Shown in pieces: positions 20,638-30,697 of a DNA stretch of 36,761 bases. Position 1 is the stretch's first letter; each line of letters opens with the position of its first letter. Under the pieces are notes generated by a model. The model made no database searches. It was not told the DNA's origin and saw only the letters and a list, made by a program, of their open reading frames with translations. This DNA comes from CAVUXJ01 sp963814975 (GTDB lineage: Bacteria > Acidobacteriota > Vicinamibacteria > Vicinamibacterales > CAVVIG01). The DNA is taken from NCBI GenBank assembly GCA_963814975.1, contig CAWFFB010000033.1, forward strand, positions 1 to 36,761, given 5' to 3'. The position numbers were made by a program, and so were the translations under genes.

Positions 20638-20648
20638 GCTACCTCGCC
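20573..20648 (-). tRNA. tRNA-Phe (anticodon GAA)
   Basis: A 76-base cloverleaf on the minus strand. Acceptor GGCGAGG pairs with CCTCGCC; D arm GCTC...GAGC; anticodon stem TACGA/TCGTA enclosing CTGAAAA, anticodon GAA; T arm GCCAG/CTGGC with TTCGATT loop; discriminator A and an encoded CCA at the 3' end. Its 3' end faces the integrase, making it the probable attachment site. Confidence 0.95.
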
Positions 20649-20761
20649 ACTCGAGGAGAGTGGAGGGGACGAGCCGTGGGGCCCGTCCCGACAAGGCAGC
20701 GATCATACCGTATGAATCGGCGGGGCCGAAAGGGCGAGACCCCGCCGGCGACACGACCTCG

Positions 20762-21820
20762 CTATACGGCGGCCGCTTCGGCCTCGCGACCGAGACCCAG
20801 CTCCCGGCGGACGCGATCTTCGATCGTCTTGCAGATGTCCGGGTTGTCCTTGAGGAACTGCTTGGCGTTCTCGCGGCCCTGGCCAAGCCGCTCGCCGCCG
20901 AACGCGAACCACGCGCCGCTCTTTTCGACAATCCGCTTGTCGACCGCGAGATCGAGCAGGTCGCCGGTTCGCGAGATGCCCTCCCCGTACATGATGTCGA
21001 ACTCCGCCTCGCGAAAGGGCGGCGCCACTTTGTTCTTGACCACCTTGACGCGGGTGCGTCCGCCCACCACGACATCGCCATCCTTGATGCTCGCGATGCG
21101 GCGGATGTCGATTCGCACCGAGGCATAGAACTTCAACGCCCGGCCGCCCGTCGTCGTTTCGGGGTTGCCGAACATGACGCCGATCTTCTCGCGGAGCTGG
21201 TTGATGAAGACCAGGCAGGTCTTCGACTTGGAGACTACGCCGGTGAGCTTGCGGAGCGCCTGCGACATGAGCCGCGCCTGCAGTCCCATCTGCGCGTCGC
21301 CCATCTCGCCCTCGATCTCCGCTTTGGGCACGAGCGCGGCCACCGAGTCGACGACAACCACGTCGACGCCGCCCGAGCGGATGAGGACCTCGACGATCTC
21401 CAGCGCCTGCTCGCCGTTGTCCGGCTGCGACACGAGCAGGTTCTCGACGTCGACGCCCAGCTTCTGCGCGTAGGCCGCGTCGAGCGCGTGCTCGGCATCC
21501 ACGAACGCCGCCATTCCGCCCAGTTTCTGCGCTTCGGCAATCACCTGCAGCGCAAGCGTCGTCTTGCCCGACGACTCGGGCCCGAAGATCTCGACGACGC
21601 GGCCGCGCGGAACGCCGCCGACGCCCAAGGCGAAGTCGATGCTGATCGAGCCCGTGGGAATCGCCTCGATCGGCTGAATGGCCCCTTTCTGGCCGAGGCG
21701 CATGATGGAGCCCTTCCCGAACTGTTTCTCGATCTGGCCGACGGCCAGCTCCACGGCTTTCATGCGTTCACGGTCCTGGCGGTCGTCGCGGTCGAGGTTT
21801 TTTTCGACGAGCTGTGGCAT
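20762..21820 (-). CDS. recA: Recombinase A
   Basis: Intact 352-residue RecA, the length of typical bacterial RecA. It binds single-stranded DNA, drives strand exchange and activates LexA-type self-cleavage. Visible motifs: Walker A GPESSGKTT at about 70, LLVSQPDNGEQALEI, Walker B VVVVDSVAALVPKAE, loop L2 region FINQLREKIGVMFGNPETTTGG, then FYASVRIDIRR. The ATG has AAGGAGA about 10 bases upstream. A strong sigma-70-type promoter lies 30 bases further. It is transcribed away from the DUF457 gene and toward the tRNA. Unlike most long genes here it has no frame break. Confidence 0.98.
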   Translation of the reverse strand: MPQLVEKNLDRDDRQDRERMKAVELAVGQIEKQFGKGSIMRLGQKGAIQPIEAIPTGSISIDFALGVGGVPRGRVVEIFGPESSGKTTLALQVIAEAQKLGGMAAFVDAEHALDAAYAQKLGVDVENLLVSQPDNGEQALEIVEVLIRSGGVDVVVVDSVAALVPKAEIEGEMGDAQMGLQARLMSQALRKLTGVVSKSKTCLVFINQLREKIGVMFGNPETTTGGRALKFYASVRIDIRRIASIKDGDVVVGGRTRVKVVKNKVAPPFREAEFDIMYGEGISRTGDLLDLAVDKRIVEKSGAWFAFGGERLGQGRENAKQFLKDNPDICKTIEDRVRRELGLGREAEAAAV

Positions 21821-21849
21821 GTGAGTGGCTCTCCTTAAGTAGCGCGGCT

Positions 21850-21878
21850 ATTCTAGGTTCGTGCCGGGCGAAAGTCAA
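21850..21878 (-). promoter_or_regulatory. recA promoter, TTGACT-17-TAGAAT
   Basis: On the minus strand TTGACT (21873-21878) and TAGAAT (21850-21855) are separated by 17 bases, close to the sigma-70 consensus. No E. coli-type or GAAC/GTTC-type SOS operator was recognised over it. Confidence 0.75.
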
Positions 21879-21989
21879 GGAAAATATGGATATGTGTGAC
21901 AATAAATATCAATCTATCAGATACTTGCAGGATGATGACTTTCGCCTCTATTCGTGGGTGCTGCAGAATCTGCCATCATAGAACGCCCG

Positions 21990-22547
21990 ATGCCCACTCC
22001 GATTGGCCATGCCCTCGCCGGGCTCGCCGTGGCCTGGTCCGCCGAACCTCCGAAGCAGGCGCAGCCGCTGGCACGAGCTCTCGCGCGGCCGCTGACCCTT
22101 GTGTGCATCGCCCTGGCGGTTCTCCCGGATCTCGATCTGCTGTATCCGCCAGCGCATCGCACGGCGACGCACAGCGTCGGCGCGGTCGTCCTGATCACCA
22201 TTATTGCGGCGGGTGTGACAGGGTGGGTCACTGGCCGAATCAACTGGCGGATCGCGCTCATTTGTGCCGCGGCGTACGCGTCGCACATCCTGACCGACTG
22301 GCTGGGCACCGATCGCCACTACGCGCCGTACGGCATCCAGATGTTCTGGCCGTTCGGCCGCGAGTGGTACATCTCGGGGTGGGATGTGTTCTTGCCGGTG
22401 GAGCGGCGGAATCCGTTCTCCGCGGAGACGATTCGAACGGACGCTTCGGCCGCGATTCGTGAAATCGCGATTCTCGGTTCCCTGGCCCTCGCTATCCGGT
22501 TCGTTCGAAACCGATCATCGCAGAGCACGCAGCGATCGAGTCCGTAA
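21990..22547 (+). CDS. Membrane-bound metal-dependent hydrolase, DUF457/YdjM type
   Basis: 185 residues. The N-terminus MPTPIGHALAGLAVAW and the blocks PDLDLLYPP, HRTATHSVG and ASHILTDWLGT are the conserved Asp/His metal-site motifs of the DUF457 (YdjM-like) family, an integral-membrane relative of phospholipase C-type hydrolases. Hydrophobic helices lie at about 32-48, 60-80, 85-103 and near the C-terminus. The substrate is not established. The ATG at 21990 is preferred because the family motif starts there; an upstream ATG at 21954 would add 12 unrelated residues. Divergent from recA across a 170-base AT-rich spacer. Confidence 0.82.
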   Translation: MPTPIGHALAGLAVAWSAEPPKQAQPLARALARPLTLVCIALAVLPDLDLLYPPAHRTATHSVGAVVLITIIAAGVTGWVTGRINWRIALICAAAYASHILTDWLGTDRHYAPYGIQMFWPFGREWYISGWDVFLPVERRNPFSAETIRTDASAAIREIAILGSLALAIRFVRNRSSQSTQRSSP

Positions 22548-22648
22548 GACCCGGGCCCCGAAACGCTCAGCCCGGAGGAGACAGGGAACCGGGTGATCGG
22601 CGAGGTCAGCGATCGTCGCCGTGCAGATTGATGCTTCGGCAAATCTGG

Positions 22649-23498
22649 TCAGGCATAGACGTAAAAGCCGCGGCCCGACTTGCGTCCGAGCTCTCCGGCG
22701 GCGACCTTGCGGCGGAGCAGGGGACAGGGACTGTATTTCGGATCCCCGAAGCCCTCGTGCAGCACGTTGAGGATCGCAAGGCACACATCGAGGCCGATGA
22801 AGTCGGCGAGCGCCAGCGGCCCCATCGGATGGTTCATTCCGAGCTTCATCACCGTATCGATCGCGTCCGGCGTGCCGACGCCTTCCATCACGGCGTAGAT
22901 CGCCTCGTTGATCATCGGCATCAGGATGCGGTTCGCGATGAATCCTGGATAGTCGGCCGCTTCCACGGAGGTCTTTCCGAGTGTCCGGCACAGCTCCGCG
23001 GCGATCTGCATCGAGTCCTCGGAGGTGGCTTGCCCGCGAATCAGCTCCACCAGCGTCATGACGGGCACCGGGTTCATGAAATGCATGCCCAGGACCTTGT
23101 CGGGACGGGTGGTCGCTGCGCCAAGGACGGTGATCGAGATCGACGAGGTATTGGACGCGAGCAGCGCGGACGGGCCTCGCCAGGGCGTCGAGTCGCGCGA
23201 ACAGTGCGCGCTTGGCGTCGGCCTGTTCGACGATCGCCTCGACGATGTAGTCGGCGTCGGCGAGGGCGTCGAGCGTGGTGGTTGTCACGACACGGCTCAG
23301 GGCCGCGTCGCGGGCCGCCGCCGCGAGCGTTCCCTTCTCGACCAGTCTGGCGAGGCTTTTTTCGATCGTGTGCCGCGCGCGGTCGAGCATCGGCTGCGCG
23401 ACGTCCACCAGCCGGACGATGAAGCCCGCCTGCGCGAAGACCTGGGCGATGCCGTTGCCCATCGTGCCCGCGCCGACGACGCCTAGGATTTGAATCAT
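22649..23498 (-). CDS. 3-hydroxybutyryl-CoA dehydrogenase (frame broken)
   Basis: NAD-dependent oxidation of 3-hydroxyacyl-CoA, or the reverse step in butyrate/PHB metabolism; cytosolic. MIQILGVVGAGTMGNGIAQV gives the Rossmann GxGxxG. LVDVAQPMLDRA follows, then (after a shift near 23,165) SNTSSI, the catalytic HFMNPVP, NRILMPMINEA and a C-terminal domain ending KSGRGFYVYA at 22649. About 283 codons, the family norm. Start ATG at 23496-23498, with no Shine-Dalgarno because the heptamer array abuts the codon. Same strand as the thiolase, so the pair probably acts in one acyl-CoA pathway. Confidence 0.9.
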
Positions 23499-23705
23499 CG
23501 ACGTTCTACGTTCTACGTTCTGCGTTCTACGTTCTGCGTTCGACGTTCTACGTGCTACCGGTTCCTGCGTTCTGAACGTCGAGCGGCGCACGTCGCACGT
23601 CGTCCGTCGAACGAAGCACGTCGCACGTCGCACGTCGTACGTCGAACGACGCACGTCGAACGTCGCACGTCGAACGACGAACGTCGAACGGCGAACGGCG
23701 AACGT
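23499..23705. repeat. 207-bp array of facing heptamer repeats
   Basis: The left half repeats ACGTTCT/GCGTTCT/GCGTTCG with a 7-base period. The right half repeats the inverted type CGCACGT/CGAACGT, also with a 7-base period. The halves meet near 23,555-23,585, so the array can fold into a long imperfect hairpin. It fills the entire gap between the thiolase stop and the dehydrogenase start on the same strand. Confidence 0.88.
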
Positions 23706-24887
23706 TCAGAGTCGCTCGACCGCCAGAGCGACGCCGTTGCCGCCGCCGAGGCACAGGGCCGCGATGCCGCGCGTCAGATGACGCTGCTTCAACGCATAGA
23801 CCAGCGTCGTCAGCACGCGTGCGCCGCTCGAGCCGATCGCATGTCCCAGGGCGACCGCGCCACCGTTGACGTTCACCTTGCTGTCGTCGATCCCCAGCTC
23901 GCGCACGACCGCTACCGCCTGCACTGCGAACGCCTCGTTGATCTCGAACAGATCGACGTCCTGCAGATCCCACCCAACCTTCTGCACGAGGCGGCGAATG
24001 GCTTCGACCGGCGTCATCAGGACGAACTTCGGCGGCAGGCCGCTCGTGGCGTGCCCGACGATCCGCGCCATCGGCGTCACACCCAGCGAGCGGGCGCGGT
24101 CGGCCGCCATGACCACGACCGCCGACGCGCCGTCGTTCACGCCTGGCGCGTTGCCGGCCGTGACCGATCCGTCCTTCTTGAACGCGGGTGTGAGCTGGCC
24201 AAGCGATTCGACCGTCGTGTCGGGGCGGATGGCCTCGTCTCGATCGACACGTGAGGGCGGGCCCTTCCGCTGCGGAACGGAGATGGGACAGAATCTCGTC
24301 CTTGAACCAGCCCGCCTCGGTCGCCTTCAGCGCCCGCTGATGACTGCGCGCGGCATATGCGTCCTGTGCCTCGCGGCCGATCGTGTAATGCTCGGCGACG
24401 ACCTCTCCGGCGTTGCCCATATGGCACTGTTCAAACGCGCACCAGAGGCCGTCGGTGATCATCGAATCCAGCAGCTCGCCGTTGCCCATCCGAAGGCCCT
24501 CGCGCACGCGCGGCAGGAGGTATGGACAGTTGCTCATCGATTCCATCCCGCCGGCGACGGCAATATCGATGTCTCCGGCCGCGATCCCCTGAACGCCGAG
24601 CATCACCGCCCTGAGACCCGATCCGCACACCATGTTGATGGTGAGCGCCGCGACACGGTCGGAAAGGCCGCCGCGGAGCGCCGCCTGCCGCGCGGGATTC
24701 TGGCCAACTCCCGCGGCCACGACGTTGCCCATGATGCATTCGTCGACGATCGCCGGATCGATGCCGGCGCGGCGCACCGCCTCCGCGATGACCAGCGCGC
24801 CGAGCTCGGGCGCGGTGAACCCTTCAGCGCGCCGAGGAACTTCCCGGTCGGCGTGCGAACGGCGCTGGCGATGACCGATTCACGCAC
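23706..24887 (-). CDS. Acetyl-CoA acetyltransferase / thiolase (frame broken)
   Basis: Condenses or cleaves acyl-CoA with CoA; cytosolic. GTG start at 24885-24887 gives MRESVIASAVRTPTGKFLGA. The catalytic cysteine is in NMVCGSGLRAV, the histidine in ALGHAIGSSGAR, the second cysteine in CLGGGNG; SMSNCPYLLPRVREG and FEINEAFAVQAVAV are further thiolase blocks. Two shifts (near 24,810 and 24,280) split it. About 393 codons, exactly the family length. Overlaps the end of the DUF721 gene by 8 bases. With the dehydrogenase downstream it makes a two-enzyme beta-oxidation or PHB-type module. Confidence 0.92.
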
Positions 24888-25158
24888 GCCGGACCTCGAT
24901 CCGCGTCACGGCGTCGTGGCCGAGCAGCATCTGCAAGCGTGCCAGGATCACTCCCGACGAGCGGGAGACCTCGCGCGCCCATGGGATGGTGGTGGCATCC
25001 ACCAGGAGGAGTGTCCCCTCGAGGCGGACCGCCGTGGCGCGCGCCGTCGCGGGACCGACCGCTGCGTTCCACGCGAAAGCGACCTTGCCTGGCGAAAGGG
25101 GCGTGCCCCGAAGCAGTTCGGCAAGCGCGCCGGGAACCGCATGGCTAATGGGCAGCAT
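24880..25158 (-). CDS. DUF721 (DciA-like) protein
   Basis: 92 residues, intact: MLPISHAVPGALAELLRGTP, VAFAWNAAVGPATARATAV, LLVDATTIPWAREVSRSSG. The W-x-x-AVG box followed by a short strand-rich region and 'W..EL' type segment is the DUF721 pattern. Some DUF721 proteins (DciA) load the replicative helicase in bacteria without DnaC; that role is inferred from the family. Its stop overlaps the thiolase GTG, suggesting co-translation. Divergent from maf across 44 bases. Confidence 0.78.
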   Translation of the reverse strand: MLPISHAVPGALAELLRGTPLSPGKVAFAWNAAVGPATARATAVRLEGTLLLVDATTIPWAREVSRSSGVILARLQMLLGHDAVTRIEVRRA

Positions 25159-25160
25159 GG

Positions 25161-25180
25161 GAAATCTGAAATCTGAAATG
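25161..25180. repeat. Short TCTGAAA heptamer repeat
   Basis: Two and a half direct copies of the heptamer ATCTGAA in the 44-base gap between the divergent DUF721 and maf genes. Related in unit and period to the spacers at 33272-33353 and 36096-36260. Confidence 0.5.
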
Positions 25181-25202
25181 TATTCATCCTATTATCCATC
25201 TG

Positions 25203-25865
25203 ATGCGACTCGTGCTGGCGTCGGCTTCTCCGAGGCGTGCCGACCTGCTGAGGTCAGCGGGGTTCACGTTCGAAGTCCTGGCGGTGGATGCCGACGAACG
25301 TCCTCGCCCGAGTGAGCCTCCCGCCGCGTACGTGCGGCGCCTTGCCGGCGAGAAGTCGGCACGCGCGCTCGACATCCTGTCACGCTCGAGGGCCGGCTTC
25401 CCGCCTTTGCCGAAGGTTTCGGCGAGGCTCGCCGAAGCGCGCCTCGCACGCGAGGGAGGCAGCCGGACCGTGGAAGACGATATCGCCGTCCTCGGCGCCG
25501 ACACCGCGGTCATCGTCGAGGGAGGATTCTCGGCAAGCCGCGCGACGACGAGGACGCGCGCGCAATGCTGCGGAGGCTCTCCGGCCGCAAGCATGAGGTG
25601 CTCACGGGCGTAAGCCTGAGAACGGTGGCCGGGGAAAGGGGGTCGGTGGAAGTCACCAGCGTCTGGTTTGCCCCCCTGTCGCCGGAGGCCGTAGCCTGGT
25701 ATGTTTCAACGGTGGGGCCGGGACAAGGCCGGCGGCTATGCTATTCAGGGCCTTGCGTCGCGCTTGATTCAGCGCATCGAAGGGTCGTACTCGAACGTCG
25801 TCGGGCTGCCGGTCGCGGCCGTGGCGGGCCTGCTCGAGGAGCACAATGGCACGTATCCGGGCTGA
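25203..25865 (+). CDS. maf: Maf-family nucleotide pyrophosphatase with an in-frame insert
   Basis: Cleaves non-canonical or modified nucleoside triphosphates; cytosolic. MRLVLASASPRRADLLRSAG is the Maf signature; EPPAAYVRRLAGEKS and VLGADTAVIV follow, then (after a shift near 25,525) KPRDDEDARAMLRRLSGRKH and TGVSLRT. After a second shift near 25,715 come DKAGGYAIQGLASRLI and a C-terminus VAGLLEEHNGTYPG. The catalytic Asp lies in GADT and the GGYAIQG loop is intact. Between GEKS and VLGADT there are about 45 residues instead of about 15; the extra block (FPPLPKVSARLAEARLAREG) is encoded round a perfect 19-base palindrome. Confidence 0.88.
25418..25436. repeat. 9-bp palindrome inside the maf insert
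   Basis: TTCGGCGAG, one base, CTCGCCGAA. It sits in the centre of the extra in-frame segment of maf and resembles the coding palindromic elements known from other bacteria. Confidence 0.7.
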
Positions 25866-25935
25866 GCAGTCTTCCGTTGTTGCATCCCGGTGGTAGTCGG
25901 GCTATTCTGACTGTGTCCATTTCCCGGAAGTCCTT

Positions 25936-26348
25936 ATGACACACCGAAATATCAAGATTGGCGTGACGGTCGTGGTGCTCACCCTGGCGTTTTCCGGCCT
26001 GCTCTGGTCGACGCTGCGGGATGGCACCGAGTACTACAAACATGTCGACGAAGTGATGACGAGCCCGGAGCGGTGGCAGGGCAAGAGCATGCAGCTCCAT
26101 GGTTTCGTCGTGGCGAAGTCGATCATGGTGAATCCCAGAACGCTGGAATACCGGTTCAAGGTGCAGAACAACGGCCAGTCGTCAATGCCACGTATACCGG
26201 ACTCGTCCCCGACACGTTCAAGGACACGCCTGGGGAAGAGGCCGAGGTCGTGCTCAAGGGCCAGTTGACGAGCGAGGGTTTTCACGTGGCCCCGAACGGC
26301 GTGATGGCGAAGTGCCCGTCGAAATACGAAGAGAAGAAGGTCAGCTGA
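25936..26348 (+). CDS. ccmE: Cytochrome c maturation protein CcmE, CxxxY type (frame broken)
   Basis: Periplasmic heme chaperone that takes heme from CcmABCD and hands it to CcmF/H. The N-terminal TM anchor is GVTVVVLTLAFSGLLW (about 9-24); the OB-fold strands are LHGFVVAKSIMV, RFKVQNN, VNATYTGLVPDTF, AEVVLKGQL. A missing base near 26,170 (one G of a GG) breaks the frame. The C-terminus reads GVMAKCPSKYEEKK: cysteine stands where classical CcmE has the heme-binding histidine of HxxxY. Such CxxxY forms are known in archaea and some deltaproteobacteria. About 137 residues. First gene of the operon; the stop is immediately followed by ccmF. Confidence 0.88.
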
Positions 26349-28330
<1,982 letters not shown>

Positions 28331-28827
28331 GGTACGACCACCGCCGCGCTGCTATTCGGGTTGTTGCTGTTCGGCGATTCCAGTCTCGGCGCAGCACCAG
28401 GAGACCTCGAGCATCGCGCCGGTGCTGCCGCGCAACGAAATCGAGAAGCGGCTCGGCGAGCGGATGGTGTGCATGTGCGGCGGGTGCGGCAAGGAGCCGA
28501 TCGGCACGTGCACGTGCAGCACCGCGGCAGGCGTACGACGGGAAATTGCGACGCTGGTGGACACGGGCAGGAGCGAGGACCAGATAGTCGAAGATTTCAT
28601 CGCGAAGTACGGCGGCCAGCAATTCCTGGGCGCGCCGGTCGACGAGGGCTTCAACCGGCTCGCGTGGCTGTTCCCCTACTCTGCTCGGCGCCAGCGGCGC
28701 GGTCGTCGTCGGCATCGCCGCCGTCCGCTGGTCGCGCAATCACGACAAGGCGCCGGCCGACATTCCCGCCGCCGCGGATCCGGGCCTCGATGAGCGCCTC
28801 GACGATGAGCTCCGCAACCTCGACTAG
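28331..28827 (+). CDS. ccmH: CcmH/CycL-type thioredoxin-like subunit with extra cysteines
   Basis: Reduces apocytochrome c cysteines for heme attachment. A hydrophobic lead (AALLFGLLLFGD) is followed, in the next frame, by SAQHQETSSIAPVLPRNEIE, then RMVCMCGGCGKEPIG and TCTCSTAAGVRREI. DTGRSEDQIVEDFIAKYGGQ is the usual three-helix continuation. After one extra T near 28,680 come a TM helix (ASGAVVVGIAAVRW) and the end DERLDDELRNLD at TAG 28825-28827. Classical members have one LRCxxCQN pair; this one has C-x-C-x2-C plus a second C-x-C, five cysteines in all. The start is uncertain because the frame joins ccmF. Confidence 0.8.
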
Positions 28828-29419
28828 GGTGCCGGACGGTCCGGCCGCCGCCGGTTCCCACGATTCTCTCTGGCCGCCCCCGTTCGAAGGATCGGCCGAC
28901 GGCCTTCGCCCCTGGCAGTTCTTCGTCTTGGCCGCGCTGGCCTGCGCCACCGCGGTGACGTTTCTGCTTCGCGGCCAGGGCGTCACTGCGGTCGTGCTGA
29001 TGGCCATCGTGATGGGCGCCACAGCGCTCGTCGGCATCGCGGCGCTTCGCGCAGTCCGGCCGCTCGTGACCTCGCATCAGGACCGCACGCCGATGATCGG
29101 CACGCGCACCCGCGTCGCCCTGGAGCGCGAGAAGATGCTCGCGCTTCGGGCCATCAAGGAGCTGGAGTTCGACCGCGCGATGGCGAAAGTCTCCGACGAG
29201 GACTTCCGCGTCATGTCGGGCCGCTTGCGGGCTCGCGCCGGCAGGCTGATGCGTCAACTCGAGGCAAGCGCCGGGTACCGTGAGCGGGTCGAGCGCGATC
29301 TGGCGAAGCGGCTGGGCGAGAAGGCTGCGGCGGAACCCGTTGCGCGCACGTGCGAGAGCTGCTCGACGGCCAACGACGCCGACGCGCAATTCTGCAAATC
29401 ATGCGGGACGAAGCTATGA
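28790..29419 (+). CDS. Membrane protein with coiled coil and C-terminal zinc ribbon (CcmI-like position)
   Basis: About 209 residues, intact. Starts at ATG 28790 or 28805, inside the end of ccmH. Order: hydrophilic lead; two TM helices (FFVLAALACATAVTFLL and VVLMAIVMGATALVGIAALR); a helical stretch LEREKMLALRAIKELEFDRA followed by MAKVSDEDFRVMSGRLRARA; and a C-terminal zinc ribbon CESCSTANDADAQFCKSCGTK. The 'LRAIKELEFDRAM.KVSDEDF' helix resembles the first helical part of CcmI, so it may help present apocytochrome. No CcmI-type TPR domain follows. Not a recognised ccm gene by name. Its stop overlaps the next start (ATGA). Confidence 0.72.
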   Translation: MSASTMSSATSTRVPDGPAAAGSHDSLWPPPFEGSADGLRPWQFFVLAALACATAVTFLLRGQGVTAVVLMAIVMGATALVGIAALRAVRPLVTSHQDRTPMIGTRTRVALEREKMLALRAIKELEFDRAMAKVSDEDFRVMSGRLRARAGRLMRQLEASAGYRERVERDLAKRLGEKAAAEPVARTCESCSTANDADAQFCKSCGTKL

Positions 29420-30697
29420 GCCATGCGGTATCACGGAGGTCGAACTTTTGTGTTTCTCCGTGTCCGGTGTGGCGGCGCTCTGTGATTGGGTTGGCGCTCG
29501 TCGTCGGGTTCGCGCCGATCGTCCGAACGCAGATCGCCATGCCGGACGCCAAGCAGATGTCGGGCATTCCCCGACCGGTTGACGACCTGCCCGCAGGCAC
29601 CGTTTCCGTCCGGCTCGTTCGTGGCGATCTTTCGAACAACATCGTGAACCATCCGGTCGAGCTCCAGGTGGACGGCAAGGTCACTGTGGTCGCGACCGAC
29701 GAAGGCGGCCGCGCGCAGTTCAGCGGTCTGACGCCTGGCGCGCCGCTCAAGGCCGTGGCGGTTGTCGACGGGGAGCGGCTCGAGTCGCAGGAGTTCCCGG
29801 CGCCCGCCGGTGGCGGCATTCGCATGCTGCTCGTCGCGACCGACAAGGAGAAAGAAGCGCGGGCCGCGGAAGCGGCCAAGGCGCCCGCCGTGACGGGCCC
29901 CGTGATCATCGGCGGCGAATCGCGCATTGTCATCGAGCCCGATGGAGAGGAACGGGCCCGCGTCTACTATCTGCTCGACATTTCCAACACGGCCCAGGTG
30001 CCGGTCAATCCCCCGACGCCATTCAGGTTCGATGTCCCGACCAGTGCGCTTGGCACCAGCATCATGGAGGGCTCCTCGCCGCAGGCGAGCGTGAACGGCC
30101 GGCGCGTGCAGGTGCAGGGGCCGTTTGCGCCCGGCAACACACTGGTGCAGGCGGCGTTTGCGCTGCCGGTGTCCTCCAGCGGGGCGATCGAGATTTCGCA
30201 GCCGTTTCCCGCCCCGTTGGCGCACCTGGCGGTCATCGTGAAGAAAGTGGGCAACGCGCGTCTTGTCCTCACCGCAGATCGCCAAACAGCAGGAGATGCC
30301 GGCCAACGGCAGCTGTACATTGCCGCGGCGGGTAGCGGGGGGGTCGCGGCGGGGGAGCCAGTGGTCCTCAGCGTCACGGACCTGCCGCATCACAGCCTTG
30401 TGCCCCGCAGCATCGCGCTCTCGATCGCGCTGGGCATCGTGGTCGTCGGCGTCTGGGCGGCCCGCCGGCACGATCCCGAGGAGCGGGGCGCCGCGCGCAA
30501 GGCGCTGATCGCGCGCCGCGAGAAGCTGTTTCAGGACCTGGTGCGGCTCGAGCTCGACCGGCGGCGCGGCCGCGGTGACCAGTCGCGGCATGCCGCGCGG
30601 CGCGAGGAGCTCGTCGCCGCCCTCGAGCACGTCTACGGCTGCGCTCGACTCCGACGACACGACTCTCGAGCCCGCTGGCGGCGCCGGCGTCGCCGCG
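29416..30697 (+). CDS. Unknown beta-rich membrane-anchored protein in the ccm operon
   Basis: About 420 residues. ATGA overlap with the previous stop. A hydrophobic segment (VIGLALVVGFAPIVRTQ, about 21-37) looks like a signal peptide. Next is a carboxypeptidase-regulatory/Ig-like beta domain (GTVSVRLVRGDLSNNIVNHP, VTVVATDEGGRAQFSGLTPG), a second beta-rich region with conserved-looking FRFDVPTSALG and VQAAFALPVSSSGAIEIS, then a TM helix (IALSIALGIVVVGVWAA) and a basic coiled coil (KALIARREKLFQDLVRLELD). The last part, EHVYG then ALDSDDTTLEP, crosses one extra base near 30,640; the end is placed just before the CcmA start. No family name is assigned. Its fixed place between ccmH and ccmA suggests a role in heme or apocytochrome handling outside the membrane. 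Confidence 0.7.

Noticed and set aside
20660..21838. A 392-residue frame on the plus strand
   Set aside because: It is the antisense of recA and has no family resemblance; the recA frame has all motifs, a ribosome-binding site and a promoter.
21820..21990. Classical SOS box upstream of recA
   Set aside because: Neither the CTG-N10-CAG type nor a GAAC-N4-GTTC type was found by eye; only the promoter is claimed.
23499..23705. Coding sequence or CRISPR-like array in the heptamer region
   Set aside because: The unit is 7 bases with no spacers, so it is not CRISPR. Protein read from it is only repeat translation, and it lies between complete gene ends.
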